A DNA stretch of 64,000 nucleotides from Marinoscillum sp. 108 (GTDB taxonomy: Bacteria > Bacteroidota > Bacteroidia > Cytophagales > Cyclobacteriaceae). Below, in pieces: positions 28,421 through 38,451 of this stretch. The notes beneath the pieces are model-generated. The model made no database searches. It saw only the letters and a program-made list of their open reading frames with translations, and had not been told where the DNA came from. Every line of letters begins with the position of its first letter. Position 1 is the stretch's first letter. The position numbers and the translations under genes were made by a program. The DNA lies in contig NZ_LR734808.1 in the NCBI RefSeq assembly GCF_902506655.1, positions 1,984,001 to 2,048,000 on the forward strand. Direction: 5' to 3'.

Positions 28421-30649
28421 TTATTTGATTAGGAATAGCGTGGTTCTTCTTGGAGAAATACTCGTATTGATGGAGATACCGTCTCCCTTTGATTTAAATA
28501 CCACCTCTTCTCCACTTATCAGCTCCTTGATGCTTTTAGCTCTGTTCCCGGAATTCGATATTTCCAGATCACCTTCAAAAGTCTCATTTGACAGATTCAT
28601 TACGTACAGGAGGCGACCCTCTTTATGAGTGTGTTCGCGAATCATGAGATGGGTCTTATTTTGACCGTTTACAGTTGCCACAGATTTTACGCCAGCTTCA
28701 CGGGCAATAGAAACGAGTACCTTGCCCGCTCCATCGTGACCATTGTAGTAGCTACCTCCAAGAGAAGTTGCACTGAGATAAGCACTTCCTTTATTTGATC
28801 TATTCTTAATCAAAGCCGGGGCCTGGACATCATCAAAGCTGGCAACCACTTCCCCGTTAGCAATCGGCTCGAGAAGCTCCTGATAATACAATCCTTCATA
28901 CTCATGCTGATCACCGGCAATGGAACCGCTTATTGAAAAAGCTGTACTGGCTGAATAAATATCCAGTCGTCTGCCTCCAAACAAAGTATCCAAGCCATAA
29001 CCAGGATTGATGGGGAAACCGAAATCGAACTCATCCATTACAAAGGAGTGTGCATCTGCTACCAGCACTCCGCCTTCTTTGACAAAACGCTTGAGCAACT
29101 CTGATACTTCTTTCCGGATCACCAACTGATAGGGTGCATATAGTACCTTATATTTCTTTAGTGTTTCCCAACTCAAAGGCATATCAGTCCTAATGATATC
29201 AACCTGAATGTTGGCATCAAACAAGGCTTTGTATGTGCCTTCAAAACTTTCTTGCATAAAGTAGTTCATCTTGCCAGCACTACCAGGTCTCCCCACGGCT
29301 TCCTGAGACTTCTGTAGTGCTACTATATCATATAGAATACCTGCTTCGGATTGATTTAAACTTGCTTCATACAGCATTTTTCCATGCTCTTTCAGTACGG
29401 CTCCCACATCCTTCGCGGCTTCCCCACGTGGTGCCAACTCCCCGTTAGCAAGTGTCAGGCCACGACCAAAAGCTTGCTGACCTCTGTAAAAAGGGTCCCA
29501 TTTCCAAAATACAATCCCTTTGCAATTATCAGCCAGGGCAATCCAGGACATCAGATGAATGTCATCATAGCTCATAAACTGGAACAGTCCCATTCCATTT
29601 TGCTGGTTGGTCTGAGCCTCCACCAGGAAGTATGGTTTATCACCAGCATCGGCTCTGGTCACATCATACATACAGCTATATTTCCAGTAAGGCATCGGCT
29701 CCTGCGTACGATTCATATACTTGTCAGGATAGAAGGAAATCCCCCAAATATCCGTGTATGGGGATATCTGACGGCCATCTACGGTCCACTGGCTATAATC
29801 CGTATTGTTCTCAACTGTACCTACAGTGTTGATCGTCACAAAGTGCTTCTTGTCGTATTTTCGAATGGTACTTCGAGCCCATTTAGCAATGTCTCCATTA
29901 TTGGCATATCTAAATAAGTCCCAATCAATGGCCGCCATCGACGACTCCCAGTTTCGGCTCATAAGTGGTGTTATCTGATTCCAATCGCCATAATCTTCTG
30001 CCCAAACCCGATTCAAAGTTTGAAGGTCTCCATACTTTGATTGGAGCCACTGACGAAACTTGGGAATGGTGATCTCGTCAATAGAGTTATAATGAGCTTC
30101 ATTCCACAGGTTGTAACCTACCAGAGACTTTCGGTTTCCATACCGGTTAGCTATACTTTCAAAGTAATCCTCAATGGAGTGCATCACTTCGGGATGCATG
30201 TACTTGACCTCCTCACTAGACCTGCCAACTTCTGGGAACTCCCTGATGGCATCATCCATTTCCACCCATTTCCAGGTTGGTAAATACGCTCTATGTGTAG
30301 ACTTGAGCATGATAGGCATCAAGTTCAACTGGTTCTCCTCAAGCTGATCTACAAGGTAATCTGTCCTTTTCCATGATTGAGTCTTCGTCTTTGCATCCCA
30401 CTGTCCGAAAGGAAAAGGCATCACCAGATTAAAGTTGGCCTTCTTAATATTGGTCATATCCTGATCTACAGCCTTGAAGAAATCTTTATCGGTAGCGTAT
30501 TCATCATGAAAGATGTTGTAAACCGTACCATAGACAATAGTTTCAGGCATTTGCACCTGTGCCATAGTGTTCTGGTAGCAGAGCAAGAGGCATACCAATA
30601 GCATCAGAATACTCGCTTTTTGCTTCGCTGATTTATAGTTCATATTCAT
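28421..30649 (-). CDS. GH42-like glycoside hydrolase
   Basis: Exported enzyme of 742 aa with a signal peptide (about 1-30). The barrel shows YNLWNEAHYN (acid/base Glu184), FRQWLQSKYGDLQTLNRVW (a GH42-type stretch), and PYFLVEAQTNQQNG (nucleophile Glu344). A trimerisation-like domain follows (about 430-640), then a C-terminal beta domain. GH42 members are mostly beta-galactosidases. In a mannan locus an exo-beta-mannosidase role is also plausible, since GH164 beta-mannosidases share this fold. The ATG overlaps the cupin stop by 4 bp (ATGA), indicating coupled translation. Family GH42-like is fairly sure; substrate is not. Confidence 0.8.
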   Translation of the reverse strand: MNMNYKSAKQKASILMLLVCLLLCYQNTMAQVQMPETIVYGTVYNIFHDEYATDKDFFKAVDQDMTNIKKANFNLVMPFPFGQWDAKTKTQSWKRTDYLVDQLEENQLNLMPIMLKSTHRAYLPTWKWVEMDDAIREFPEVGRSSEEVKYMHPEVMHSIEDYFESIANRYGNRKSLVGYNLWNEAHYNSIDEITIPKFRQWLQSKYGDLQTLNRVWAEDYGDWNQITPLMSRNWESSMAAIDWDLFRYANNGDIAKWARSTIRKYDKKHFVTINTVGTVENNTDYSQWTVDGRQISPYTDIWGISFYPDKYMNRTQEPMPYWKYSCMYDVTRADAGDKPYFLVEAQTNQQNGMGLFQFMSYDDIHLMSWIALADNCKGIVFWKWDPFYRGQQAFGRGLTLANGELAPRGEAAKDVGAVLKEHGKMLYEASLNQSEAGILYDIVALQKSQEAVGRPGSAGKMNYFMQESFEGTYKALFDANIQVDIIRTDMPLSWETLKKYKVLYAPYQLVIRKEVSELLKRFVKEGGVLVADAHSFVMDEFDFGFPINPGYGLDTLFGGRRLDIYSASTAFSISGSIAGDQHEYEGLYYQELLEPIANGEVVASFDDVQAPALIKNRSNKGSAYLSATSLGGSYYNGHDGAGKVLVSIAREAGVKSVATVNGQNKTHLMIREHTHKEGRLLYVMNLSNETFEGDLEISNSGNRAKSIKELISGEEVVFKSKGDGISINTSISPRRTTLFLIK

Positions 30650-31074
30650 CCTTTTTTCACCTGATTAAAGTCCCAACCTTGCTCTTTACAAATCACTTTG
30701 ACGTGTGATTCCCAGGTGGGTTCATCCTCATTGCGGATGCCTCCAAAGCAGTCTATAGCCAGATACTTCACCTCTTCGCCTCGATCAGCGACTATAGAGT
30801 GCCAGGTTGATACCGGAATTCTCACCACATCTCCCGGTGATACTTCATATTCTTCTTCAACATTCTGACCAATCCGAAGTGTACCCGTACCATTCAGCAC
30901 ATAAAATACCTGCTCGGTATCATCATGCTTGTGAATTGGTGGAGCTTTCTCAGTTTCCAATACAACCATGAAAACTTCAGAAAACCGGGCCTCTGATCGA
31001 TCCATGACAATGTCATTGATATGGGTGGGAAAATTATATCGTGTGTTATTTTCTGTTTTAAAAATATAGTCCAT
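30646..31074 (-). CDS. Cupin-domain protein
   Basis: Single-domain cytoplasmic cupin of 142 aa. The metal site is visible: PPIHKHDDTEQVFYVLNG gives two His and a Glu, and STWHSI gives the third His. No signal peptide. It might be a sugar isomerase, a lyase, or a small sensor of a sugar. The gene lies between the GH26 lipoprotein and the GH42-like enzyme and overlaps the latter by 4 bp, so it is an integral part of the mannan operon. I cannot assign a reaction from sequence alone. Confidence 0.85.
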   Translation of the reverse strand: MDYIFKTENNTRYNFPTHINDIVMDRSEARFSEVFMVVLETEKAPPIHKHDDTEQVFYVLNGTGTLRIGQNVEEEYEVSPGDVVRIPVSTWHSIVADRGEEVKYLAIDCFGGIRNEDEPTWESHVKVICKEQGWDFNQVKKG

Positions 31075-31170
31075 TGTACGTATTAAGAATTAAAATTTAG
31101 ACATGAATATCTCATGAGAACATTTCAAAAACGAATATTCTCCTTAATCTATGTTAACAATCAGGTTTGT

Positions 31171-31198
31171 AAAAAAATGATCGGGATTACGTGATCAT
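31171..31198 (-). terminator. Weak hairpin with T-run after GH26, possible attenuator
   Basis: On the minus strand, a 6-bp stem ATGATC / GATCAT with a 10-nt loop begins at the GH26 stop codon and is followed by seven T. The stem is short, so termination is likely to be partial. It may lower expression of the cupin and downstream genes relative to GH26. Confidence 0.4.
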
Positions 31199-32403
31199 CA
31201 CTCGACGGTTATGTCTTCTACCATTTCATACATATCAGGTAAGTCCACACTGAACAACGTGTAAGAACTCTCATAGAAAGTCTGAAAATTTGCAGCAGAA
31301 CTGTGATCGATCCATGGTCCATAAAAGTGGTGACCAGTGCGTAATGGGTCATATTTATTTCTCCACATCACCACCATTCCCACTCCTTCACCTGCCAACG
31401 GTTTCAGTATCTCATTGGTCCAATACTCCGAGTACTCTTGTCCGCCATTCCTCACTCCTTCTATACCAGTCTCCGTGATTCCACAAGGTTTCATCTTTTC
31501 CTGTGAAAGTTTGGCAAGATTTTCGGCGTTTGTTGCCAGTGCGTTGGTATTTGTGCCATTGTAGCTATCCATCCCAATGAAATCCACATAGTCATCCCCA
31601 GGCCATCTGAAAAGTAAGCTACTTGTAGTGGCTGCAGCATCGAGCTGTGGTGATATCGCATAGATAAAGCTGTGCACTCCTTTCTCATCTTTCAAATAAT
31701 CAATGGTGAATTTCCAGAAACTAATAAATTCATCTTCGGTAGTGCATGCCCTACCCCACCAGGACCATGTCTGCGTATGCTCATGGTATGGTCGGAAAAT
31801 AATCGGGATCAACTTTCCATCATCATCCTTAAGATTATTGACAAAATCGGCCAGGTTATCCAGCCAGCCCTTGTACTTGACATTGACCTCACTACCAGTT
31901 TCGAGAATCTGCCTGACTACTGTCTGATCTGAATTGTCCCAGGAGTCACCTCCTGTGAGAGGGTTGTTAATGTGTAAGCAAGCTGTGATGACCTCACCCC
32001 TTCGTCTTGCATCCAGGATAGCCTGTCTGCGCTCTACGGTGGTAGCGGCATTGAGTGGCTGACCATTGTCCTTTCTGTCGTCCATGATCTGTGCAAAATC
32101 CACGCTAAATACTGCTGGATAATCTCCACAAACTTCTTTCACATCTGACCTGCCTGGTTCCGACACCCAATCTCTGCCGTAGATCAAACCATCGTGATGT
32201 CCGAACATAAAACCTTCTTCCTGAATGGCCCAAAGGTTGGCATACAAGGCCCTGGTCTCCTCGGTGGCCTGGTTATCTACAAGTGTTAGGGTCACTTTTT
32301 CCAATTCGTCTTTTTTCTCTTCAATGTGCGGCTCTTCCACATCCTCGCAACTCAAAATAAAAGAGCTAAGCAAGATGATACTGACAAATAATGCTCTCAA
32401 CAT
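31198..32403 (-). CDS. GH26 beta-mannanase lipoprotein
   Basis: Lipoprotein mannanase of 401 aa. I chose the ATG at 32403 because it gives a signal peptide MLRALFVSIILLSSFILSC with lipobox; an in-frame ATG at 32460 would add 19 residues without sense. GH26 motifs: CLHINNP, FRPYHEHTQTWSWWG (acid/base Glu about 208) and CGITETGIEG (nucleophile Glu about 311). First enzyme gene after susC/susD/SusE-like, the usual place of the surface endo-mannanase that makes fragments for the SusCD importer. A hairpin at 32424-32488 lies directly upstream. Confidence 0.93.
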   Translation of the reverse strand: MLRALFVSIILLSSFILSCEDVEEPHIEEKKDELEKVTLTLVDNQATEETRALYANLWAIQEEGFMFGHHDGLIYGRDWVSEPGRSDVKEVCGDYPAVFSVDFAQIMDDRKDNGQPLNAATTVERRQAILDARRRGEVITACLHINNPLTGGDSWDNSDQTVVRQILETGSEVNVKYKGWLDNLADFVNNLKDDDGKLIPIIFRPYHEHTQTWSWWGRACTTEDEFISFWKFTIDYLKDEKGVHSFIYAISPQLDAAATTSSLLFRWPGDDYVDFIGMDSYNGTNTNALATNAENLAKLSQEKMKPCGITETGIEGVRNGGQEYSEYWTNEILKPLAGEGVGMVVMWRNKYDPLRTGHHFYGPWIDHSSAANFQTFYESSYTLFSVDLPDMYEMVEDITVE

Positions 32404-32423
32404 AAAATAATTAGTTAAATGAA

Positions 32424-32488
32424 AGGAATAAGGGACATTAACCTCGTTTGACAAATTCAAGCCATCCTCAGAAAATGTCCTTATTCCT
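32424..32488 (-). promoter_or_regulatory. Intercistronic hairpin between the SusE-like gene and GH26
   Basis: AGGAATAAGG-g-ACATT at 32424-32439 pairs with AATGTCCTTATTCCT at 32474-32488, giving 15 bp with one bulged base and a 34-nt loop. No T-run follows on the minus strand, so it looks like an mRNA stabilising or processing element rather than a terminator. The second ECF-type locus has a hairpin at the matching place (45729-45780). Confidence 0.7.
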
Positions 32489-32509
32489 ATTGTATGAAGA
32501 AGTAATCAA

Positions 32510-33445
32510 TTATTGTTTAGTCACATCGATCCAATACCTTCTTGGCCGTCTTACAAACTTGTCATAATCAGAATAGATATTGTCCCAATCGTCTGTTCCA
32601 CTCAAGCTAAACACAAAGGCCTGGTTTTCTGTAGTCTTACTTTTGTCATACCCCATATCCTCAGTACCAGCACCAATCAGCGTACCTGTAGTAGTGGAGC
32701 CATCAGAGAATGTGAAGTTGATATTTCCCGTGGTGTAATTACGCTCCCACTGACCTTCACCTGTGGGTATTTTTCGATAGAAATTGTTCACATCAGTCAC
32801 CGGATCCCTGGTGAAAATAAAATCCGCATAGAGTCCATCATCTCCGGCATTATTGATCACTGTACCATAGGTATTACCTTCTTCGGTGAATCCACCAAAC
32901 TCAAAGGTCAGCGTATTGTCAAGCTCTGCGCTCGGTCCATTGGTTTCATCCCAGAGCCAAGGTTTGTTCATCATAGGAATGACCGAAGCTCCGCCATATT
33001 CGGGACCTGTCCCTCCGTATACCACTACGTTTGTAATCGCATAGGTACCCACCAGAGTTTCCTCAAAAGGATCTACAGTAATAGTATATTCTCTGGTCTT
33101 TCCAGTAGGGGACGAAACCATCAACGTAGCACTGTTGGATGCATTATCAAAATTGAGTGTTTGGCCAGCCTCTACAGAGGACTCTCCTCCATAAGACAAT
33201 GTAAGCTTCATGATTTTTATTGCACTGAAATCCTCAACAGCATATGTATTGATGGTAAACTCAATATTTCCGGTCTCAGTATTCACTCGTTCAATACTTG
33301 CTGTACCGACCTGATTTTCAAACTGAATATCAAGCACACTTCGCTCGTTATTCCATCCGCTTTCTTCCACATCATCCCATGGATCCTGAACACATGAGGT
33401 CATGGATACGATGACTATTGCTAATATGTATGTTATCTTTTTCAT
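32510..33445 (-). CDS. SusE/F-like surface glycan-binding lipoprotein
   Basis: Lipoprotein of 311 aa (lipobox SMTSC). The N-terminal region (about 35-125) is an Ig-like beta domain of the DUF5018 kind, and the C-terminal region (about 130-311) is a beta-rich domain I do not recognise. It directly follows susD with a 12-bp gap. Genes in this place usually encode surface proteins that hold the target glycan next to SusCD. No enzymatic motif is visible. Mannan as ligand is inferred from the neighbours. Confidence 0.75.
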   Translation of the reverse strand: MKKITYILAIVIVSMTSCVQDPWDDVEESGWNNERSVLDIQFENQVGTASIERVNTETGNIEFTINTYAVEDFSAIKIMKLTLSYGGESSVEAGQTLNFDNASNSATLMVSSPTGKTREYTITVDPFEETLVGTYAITNVVVYGGTGPEYGGASVIPMMNKPWLWDETNGPSAELDNTLTFEFGGFTEEGNTYGTVINNAGDDGLYADFIFTRDPVTDVNNFYRKIPTGEGQWERNYTTGNINFTFSDGSTTTGTLIGAGTEDMGYDKSKTTENQAFVFSLSGTDDWDNIYSDYDKFVRRPRRYWIDVTKQ

Positions 33446-33457
33446 CTTTACCCTCTT

Positions 33458-34960
33458 TTAATCACCTAATCCTTTATTAAGATTTGTTTCAACTTGTGGC
33501 AGTGGATAGAAAGTTGTCTCTTCATCTGACAAACCAGCCGCATTCGGCACAACGCTCGCCACTCTTTTAAAGCGTCTCAAGTCATAGAGTCTGTTACCCT
33601 CAAATGACAGTTCCCACGCACGCTCTTGCCAGATAGCTTCTCTAAAGTCAATGACTGACAACCCTGGAGTTAAATCACCCAAACCAGCTCTGTTGCGAAC
33701 AGTATTGATCTGATTATAACCTTCAGCAGTAGGCCCTACAGCCTCAGCATATGTCAGTGCGATATCTGTATATCTGATCAAAAATGGCTTGGTACTGGTT
33801 TTATCACCAATGAACTCAGGATCTATATACTTTCTTGAAAAAGGATACAACAACCCATTGTCTGGATAACTAGCGACCTCATTACCATTAGCGTCATATA
33901 CAGCGTCAACCATAAGCAGGTTGCCTCTTATATCATCATCCTGAAAGGAGTTGTAAAAAGCATCGTTGGTAATGAACGCACTCCAGCCATCATGTGAAAC
34001 CGTATAGCTGCCGTCTCCATCTGCCATATAGATATCTCCACCAGCCACATAAGGAATGAACAACTTCGAGATTTTCGAGTAGTCTCCTTCAATAGTACCA
34101 GATCGATCCATCGACATAATGAAGATATGCTCCGGTCCGTCAGCCTGATCTACATCATAAATATCAAGCAGATTATCATCAAAAGTATATTGAGATTGGT
34201 TGAAGAGAACTTCTCCTGAGAAGTAGGCAGCACTGTCGTACATAGCTGACACATCTCGGCTCATATCTGTATACTGAGGTACGCCATGCTCCTTAGCTGA
34301 AGCTATGAATATGTAAGCCTTCGCAGCAAGGGACTGAGCAGCTACTTTATCTGCACGTCCAAGACGCTGCTGAACACCCAATAGCTCTATTGCTTTTAGA
34401 CAATCTGAAATTATGAGGTCATAAACCTCATCAATGCTACCAGCGATAGGCGCTGCAGTCTGATCTAAAGTCTGCACATAAGATGTGTGCATAGGCACTC
34501 GACCAAAGTTTCTAACCAGATTAAAGTAATTCCAAGCTCTTAGGAAATAAGCCTCACCCAAATAGCTGTTTTTGACGTCTTCATCAAATTGAGCCGCTGG
34601 TAATTGATCGAGTATGTAATTGCTTCGATTGATTGCTATATACGCATACTTAAAGAAATTTACCAGACTGGAATTCGTTGAAAAGTTCTGTACAGTCCAT
34701 TCGTTCAGCTCATGTCGGTCTATAGATGCATCTTGTTTTGGGCCAGCCTCTTCCGTGGGCATATCTCCTACCAAAAAGACAGTTCTTGAATATTCTAAGA
34801 AGGTCAACGCATCGTAGGCATATGAGATCGCTGACTCTGCATCGCCTGGAGTATTCAGGAAGTTTTCTTCCGAATAAAATCCGTATGGCTCTTCCTCGAG
34901 ACTACATGCACTCACAATAAGCAATGCAGTCGCTAATATTTGTATTTTGAATAATTTCAT
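33458..34960 (-). CDS. SusD/RagB-family nutrient-binding lipoprotein
   Basis: Outer-membrane lipoprotein of 500 aa (lipobox IVSAC) that caps the SusC barrel and binds oligosaccharide. It shows the family N terminus (EEEPYGFYSEENFLNTPGD), helical TPR-like segments such as GEAYFLRAWNYFNLVRNFG, and the C-terminal WQERAWELSFEGNRLYDLRRF. It begins 13 bp after susC, as expected for a SusCD pair. Expression is likely controlled by the ECF/FecR pair upstream through the STN-bearing SusC. Ligand probably mannan oligosaccharide. Confidence 0.95.
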   Translation of the reverse strand: MKLFKIQILATALLIVSACSLEEEPYGFYSEENFLNTPGDAESAISYAYDALTFLEYSRTVFLVGDMPTEEAGPKQDASIDRHELNEWTVQNFSTNSSLVNFFKYAYIAINRSNYILDQLPAAQFDEDVKNSYLGEAYFLRAWNYFNLVRNFGRVPMHTSYVQTLDQTAAPIAGSIDEVYDLIISDCLKAIELLGVQQRLGRADKVAAQSLAAKAYIFIASAKEHGVPQYTDMSRDVSAMYDSAAYFSGEVLFNQSQYTFDDNLLDIYDVDQADGPEHIFIMSMDRSGTIEGDYSKISKLFIPYVAGGDIYMADGDGSYTVSHDGWSAFITNDAFYNSFQDDDIRGNLLMVDAVYDANGNEVASYPDNGLLYPFSRKYIDPEFIGDKTSTKPFLIRYTDIALTYAEAVGPTAEGYNQINTVRNRAGLGDLTPGLSVIDFREAIWQERAWELSFEGNRLYDLRRFKRVASVVPNAAGLSDEETTFYPLPQVETNLNKGLGD

Positions 34961-34973
34961 GATTCAGTGTTTT

Positions 34974-37900
34974 TTAGAATGAAAGATTTAAGCCCAATGT
35001 CCACTTTCTCAATCTTGGAATACCACCCCAGTAGCGACCGTCAAGGCCAACTTCAGGATCGTACCCCTCGAACTTCGTGAATGTGAATACATTGGATGCA
35101 TTCATAAATATTCTTGCTGAAATATTTCCAGGCATACCAATCGTATAACCTAAGTTGAGGTTCTGAATTCTGACAAAGGATCCATCCTCGATCCACCAGT
35201 CTGAGAACCGGTTGAACCGACCATCTCGCAAGCTTGGAAATTCGTTAGTCGGATTATCAGGAGTCCATCTAAATGGTCTGTTATTTGGCTGATTAAATGC
35301 TTGAGTATTAATTACATCATTACCAAAAACACCATTTAAGAATATGCTAAAATCAAAATTCTTGTAAGAAGCACTTAGGTTCAAACTCGCTGTGAAATCA
35401 GGATTTGGGTCACCAATAACCGTCTTATCATTGTTGTCTATTACTCCATCGTCATTGATGTCCACATACTTATACTCTCCCGGATCAGCATCATCACCAT
35501 CCAATCCTGCATCCAGACCTTCCTCCAGGGTTTGGACTATGCCGTCTGTCTTATATCCATAAAACACATTGACTGGCAAACCCACAGCCAATAGGTTAGG
35601 ATTGTCACGGTACATCTCAATACTGTTGCCATAAAACTGATACAGCATTCCCGTATTTGGATCTATGGACAACCCAGATTGCTCAACGGTACCCAAATCG
35701 GTCACTTCATTCCTATTTCTTGAGTAAATTAGGGTGGTGTTTATGTTAAAATCTTCTTTTTGAACAACCCCTGCATCAATAGTTACTTCAAAACCCTTAT
35801 TGGTAATTGATCCCTGATTGACAAGCATTCTGTCATATCCTGATGATAGTGGGAGAATTCTTGATTGGATCAAATCATGGGTATTCTTTACATAGTAGTC
35901 AAAAATCACCTTTACTCTATTACCCACAAAACCCATATCTGCTCCCAGGTTATACTGAGCGGTGGTTTCCCATCTTAAATCGGGATTAGGAATACCTCCC
36001 CATAACACCTCAATTCCGTCCTGTCCAGTGCGACCCACCTCTCTACCCGGTCCTATAGCCGTGATCCACTGGCCATTATTATAGTACTCAGACAGCCCAA
36101 ATCGACTCAAAGTCTCATAGGGACTCAATCCCTGATTGCCCGAAATACCATAGCTTCCCCTGAACTTCAACTGATCAAACACGCCTAGTTGGCTTATAAA
36201 AGCCTCTTCATGCGCTTTCCAACTTATGGCTCCTGAAGGGAAAAAAGCCCATTTGTTATTCGAACCAAACTTGGAAGACCCATCAGCACGAGAAGTAAAT
36301 GTCAGAAGGTACCTATTCTTTAAGGTATAGTTCAATCTGAAAATACCTGACATCAACGTACTTTCCTGAAAGCTATTGCTTACTTCATTCTGCTCCGGAT
36401 TTCCTGATCCAATATTTTCATTTTGAAGGTTTGAATTGACAAAATCGAATGCACCAAGATTTGTCCCTCTGTATCGATCATTTTGATACGACCATCCGGT
36501 AGTTATTCCAAACGTATGGATGTCCAGTGTTTTGTTGAAATTCACAAAGGTTTCAGAGACGAGCGTTTGCTCCTGCCAATTTCTGATGTACCCTGCTCCA
36601 TTGTTGTTTTGGCCGTTTAAGGTGTAAATTGGGGGGTCATACTGATCCTGCAAGGAACTACCAAACTTGTAGTTTAACCTTGAGGTTACCTTCACTGATG
36701 GGGCAATCTCCCATTCTGCATCTAAAAATGACAACACATCCAGAGTCTTGGTTTTATTCAGCCTGTTCTCTGTTAGGGCAATTGGATGATCAAAGTCATT
36801 GTTGTTGTAGCGATGATAAGTACCATCTTCATTATACACAGGTAACAGTGGATTTCGCCAATAGGCAAGGCCGCCATTATTGTTTCTATTGCCCCTATTT
36901 ACAATGCTTGCTACAGTGACTTTCAAATCATCAAAAACCTGGTGACCAACATTTAGGTTCACATTGATTTTGGAATAGTCATCGTCTATAAAAACTCCTT
37001 GATCCGTGTAATAATTACCACTCAAATTGAAGGTAGTTGTGGGATTGGAGCTCGAAACACTAAAAGTGGTGTTATTGGATACGGGTCTATCCCTGAATAC
37101 AATTTCATCCCATTGTGTATTGTGTGGCCATTCTCCACTTTCTATCTCTGCTATGGATGGATAATAAATGCCGATGTTGTTTTCTGCACCGATATATTGT
37201 GGATTGAACCCGCCGTTAATTGCTGCCTCATTACTCAACCTGGCCATCAAAGCCGGATCTCTCCACAAATTCAAACGTGAAGAAAACTCAGAAAACGTGA
37301 CTTGTTGCCGAACATTCACCGTGGTTTTCCCTGTCTTGGCTTTACGGGTAGTAATGATTATTACACCATTTGCACCTCTTGATCCATAAATAGCCGCCGC
37401 GGATGCGTCTTTTAAAATCTCGATCGACTGAATATCTGCTGGATTAATTTGGCTCAAACCACCGGCACCTCCCCACGGAAAACCATCGACCACTACCAAA
37501 GGAGAATTAGAACCGCGCAATGAACTCCCTCCACGAATTCTCACAGTAGCACCAGCTCCCGGGTCTTGAGATGAGTTGATCACTTGCAACCCTGCTGCCC
37601 TACCCTGTAGTATCCCTTCCACAGAATTGGCAGGAATATCTTCAACATCCTTCATGTCTACCTGAGTGACAGATCCTGTAAGGTCGCTTTTCTTCACCGA
37701 GCCATACCCCACTACCACTACTTCTTCCAGACTGGTAAAGTCCGGCTGCATGCGAACATCTATCACTGATCGACCCTCCAAGGGTACCTCTATGGTCTGA
37801 AAACCCACAAAGGACACAATAAGTATGCCCCCCTCGGAAACATTCAGCTGGTAATTGCCCTCCACATCAGAGATGGTACCATTGGTAGTCCCCTTCTCCA

Positions 37901-38363
37901 AAATGGTAGCTCCGGGCAAGGCATCGCCGTATTCGTCGGTGATTTTTCCGGAAACATCAGTTTGCTTATTGATGATCACCTCAATAGGCTCTGTTATTTG
38001 CCCCTTTGCTTTGCTTATACTAATCGTTTGATTCACCTGCCTGAAATGAACTCCAGTCTGTCCGGACACTTCCAACAGCAGGTCAGCAACTGCCGCACGC
38101 TTTCGGGAAAGCGATAAGTCCACATTTTCACCCAAACTTTTATCTGTATAGAAAAACCTGAAGTTGGTCTGTCTCTCAATGTCCTTCAGCACCTCATCTA
38201 GTGAGCCCTCAGGAACATTCAGCTTAATAAACACATCTTTGACACTCTTCACCTGTCCTGTCACCGAATCGGCCAGAATAGAGGACATGGTAAGCACCAG
38301 GACCATAAAAGTGTACATAGAATATTTAGTAACCATAATGATGGTTTGAAATATGTATTTCAT
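34974..38363 (-). CDS. SusC/RagA-family TonB-dependent transporter with STN signalling domain
   Basis: Outer-membrane importer of 1129 aa. Order: signal peptide (about 1-36), STN domain (about 48-118), carboxypeptidase-D-like domain (about 133-215), TonB box and plug (LEEVVVVGYGSVKKSDLTGSV near 213-235, GILQGRAAGLQV, AAAIYGSRGANGVI), then the beta barrel ending in LNLSF. The STN domain is used to contact the FecR anti-sigma factor when substrate is transported, and fecR and the sigma gene are directly upstream. A conserved hairpin at 38452-38476 lies in the leader between fecR and this gene. It pairs with SusD 13 bp downstream. Confidence 0.96.
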   Translation of the reverse strand: MKYIFQTIIMVTKYSMYTFMVLVLTMSSILADSVTGQVKSVKDVFIKLNVPEGSLDEVLKDIERQTNFRFFYTDKSLGENVDLSLSRKRAAVADLLLEVSGQTGVHFRQVNQTISISKAKGQITEPIEVIINKQTDVSGKITDEYGDALPGATILEKGTTNGTISDVEGNYQLNVSEGGILIVSFVGFQTIEVPLEGRSVIDVRMQPDFTSLEEVVVVGYGSVKKSDLTGSVTQVDMKDVEDIPANSVEGILQGRAAGLQVINSSQDPGAGATVRIRGGSSLRGSNSPLVVVDGFPWGGAGGLSQINPADIQSIEILKDASAAAIYGSRGANGVIIITTRKAKTGKTTVNVRQQVTFSEFSSRLNLWRDPALMARLSNEAAINGGFNPQYIGAENNIGIYYPSIAEIESGEWPHNTQWDEIVFRDRPVSNNTTFSVSSSNPTTTFNLSGNYYTDQGVFIDDDYSKINVNLNVGHQVFDDLKVTVASIVNRGNRNNNGGLAYWRNPLLPVYNEDGTYHRYNNNDFDHPIALTENRLNKTKTLDVLSFLDAEWEIAPSVKVTSRLNYKFGSSLQDQYDPPIYTLNGQNNNGAGYIRNWQEQTLVSETFVNFNKTLDIHTFGITTGWSYQNDRYRGTNLGAFDFVNSNLQNENIGSGNPEQNEVSNSFQESTLMSGIFRLNYTLKNRYLLTFTSRADGSSKFGSNNKWAFFPSGAISWKAHEEAFISQLGVFDQLKFRGSYGISGNQGLSPYETLSRFGLSEYYNNGQWITAIGPGREVGRTGQDGIEVLWGGIPNPDLRWETTAQYNLGADMGFVGNRVKVIFDYYVKNTHDLIQSRILPLSSGYDRMLVNQGSITNKGFEVTIDAGVVQKEDFNINTTLIYSRNRNEVTDLGTVEQSGLSIDPNTGMLYQFYGNSIEMYRDNPNLLAVGLPVNVFYGYKTDGIVQTLEEGLDAGLDGDDADPGEYKYVDINDDGVIDNNDKTVIGDPNPDFTASLNLSASYKNFDFSIFLNGVFGNDVINTQAFNQPNNRPFRWTPDNPTNEFPSLRDGRFNRFSDWWIEDGSFVRIQNLNLGYTIGMPGNISARIFMNASNVFTFTKFEGYDPEVGLDGRYWGGIPRLRKWTLGLNLSF

Positions 38364-38451
38364 ATTTTTGTTAAGAGTTAATTGAACATTAGGTCAGATT
38401 GGCAATCATGAAAGCGACAACTTTCTGTCATGCTGATTTTGATGATTTCAA

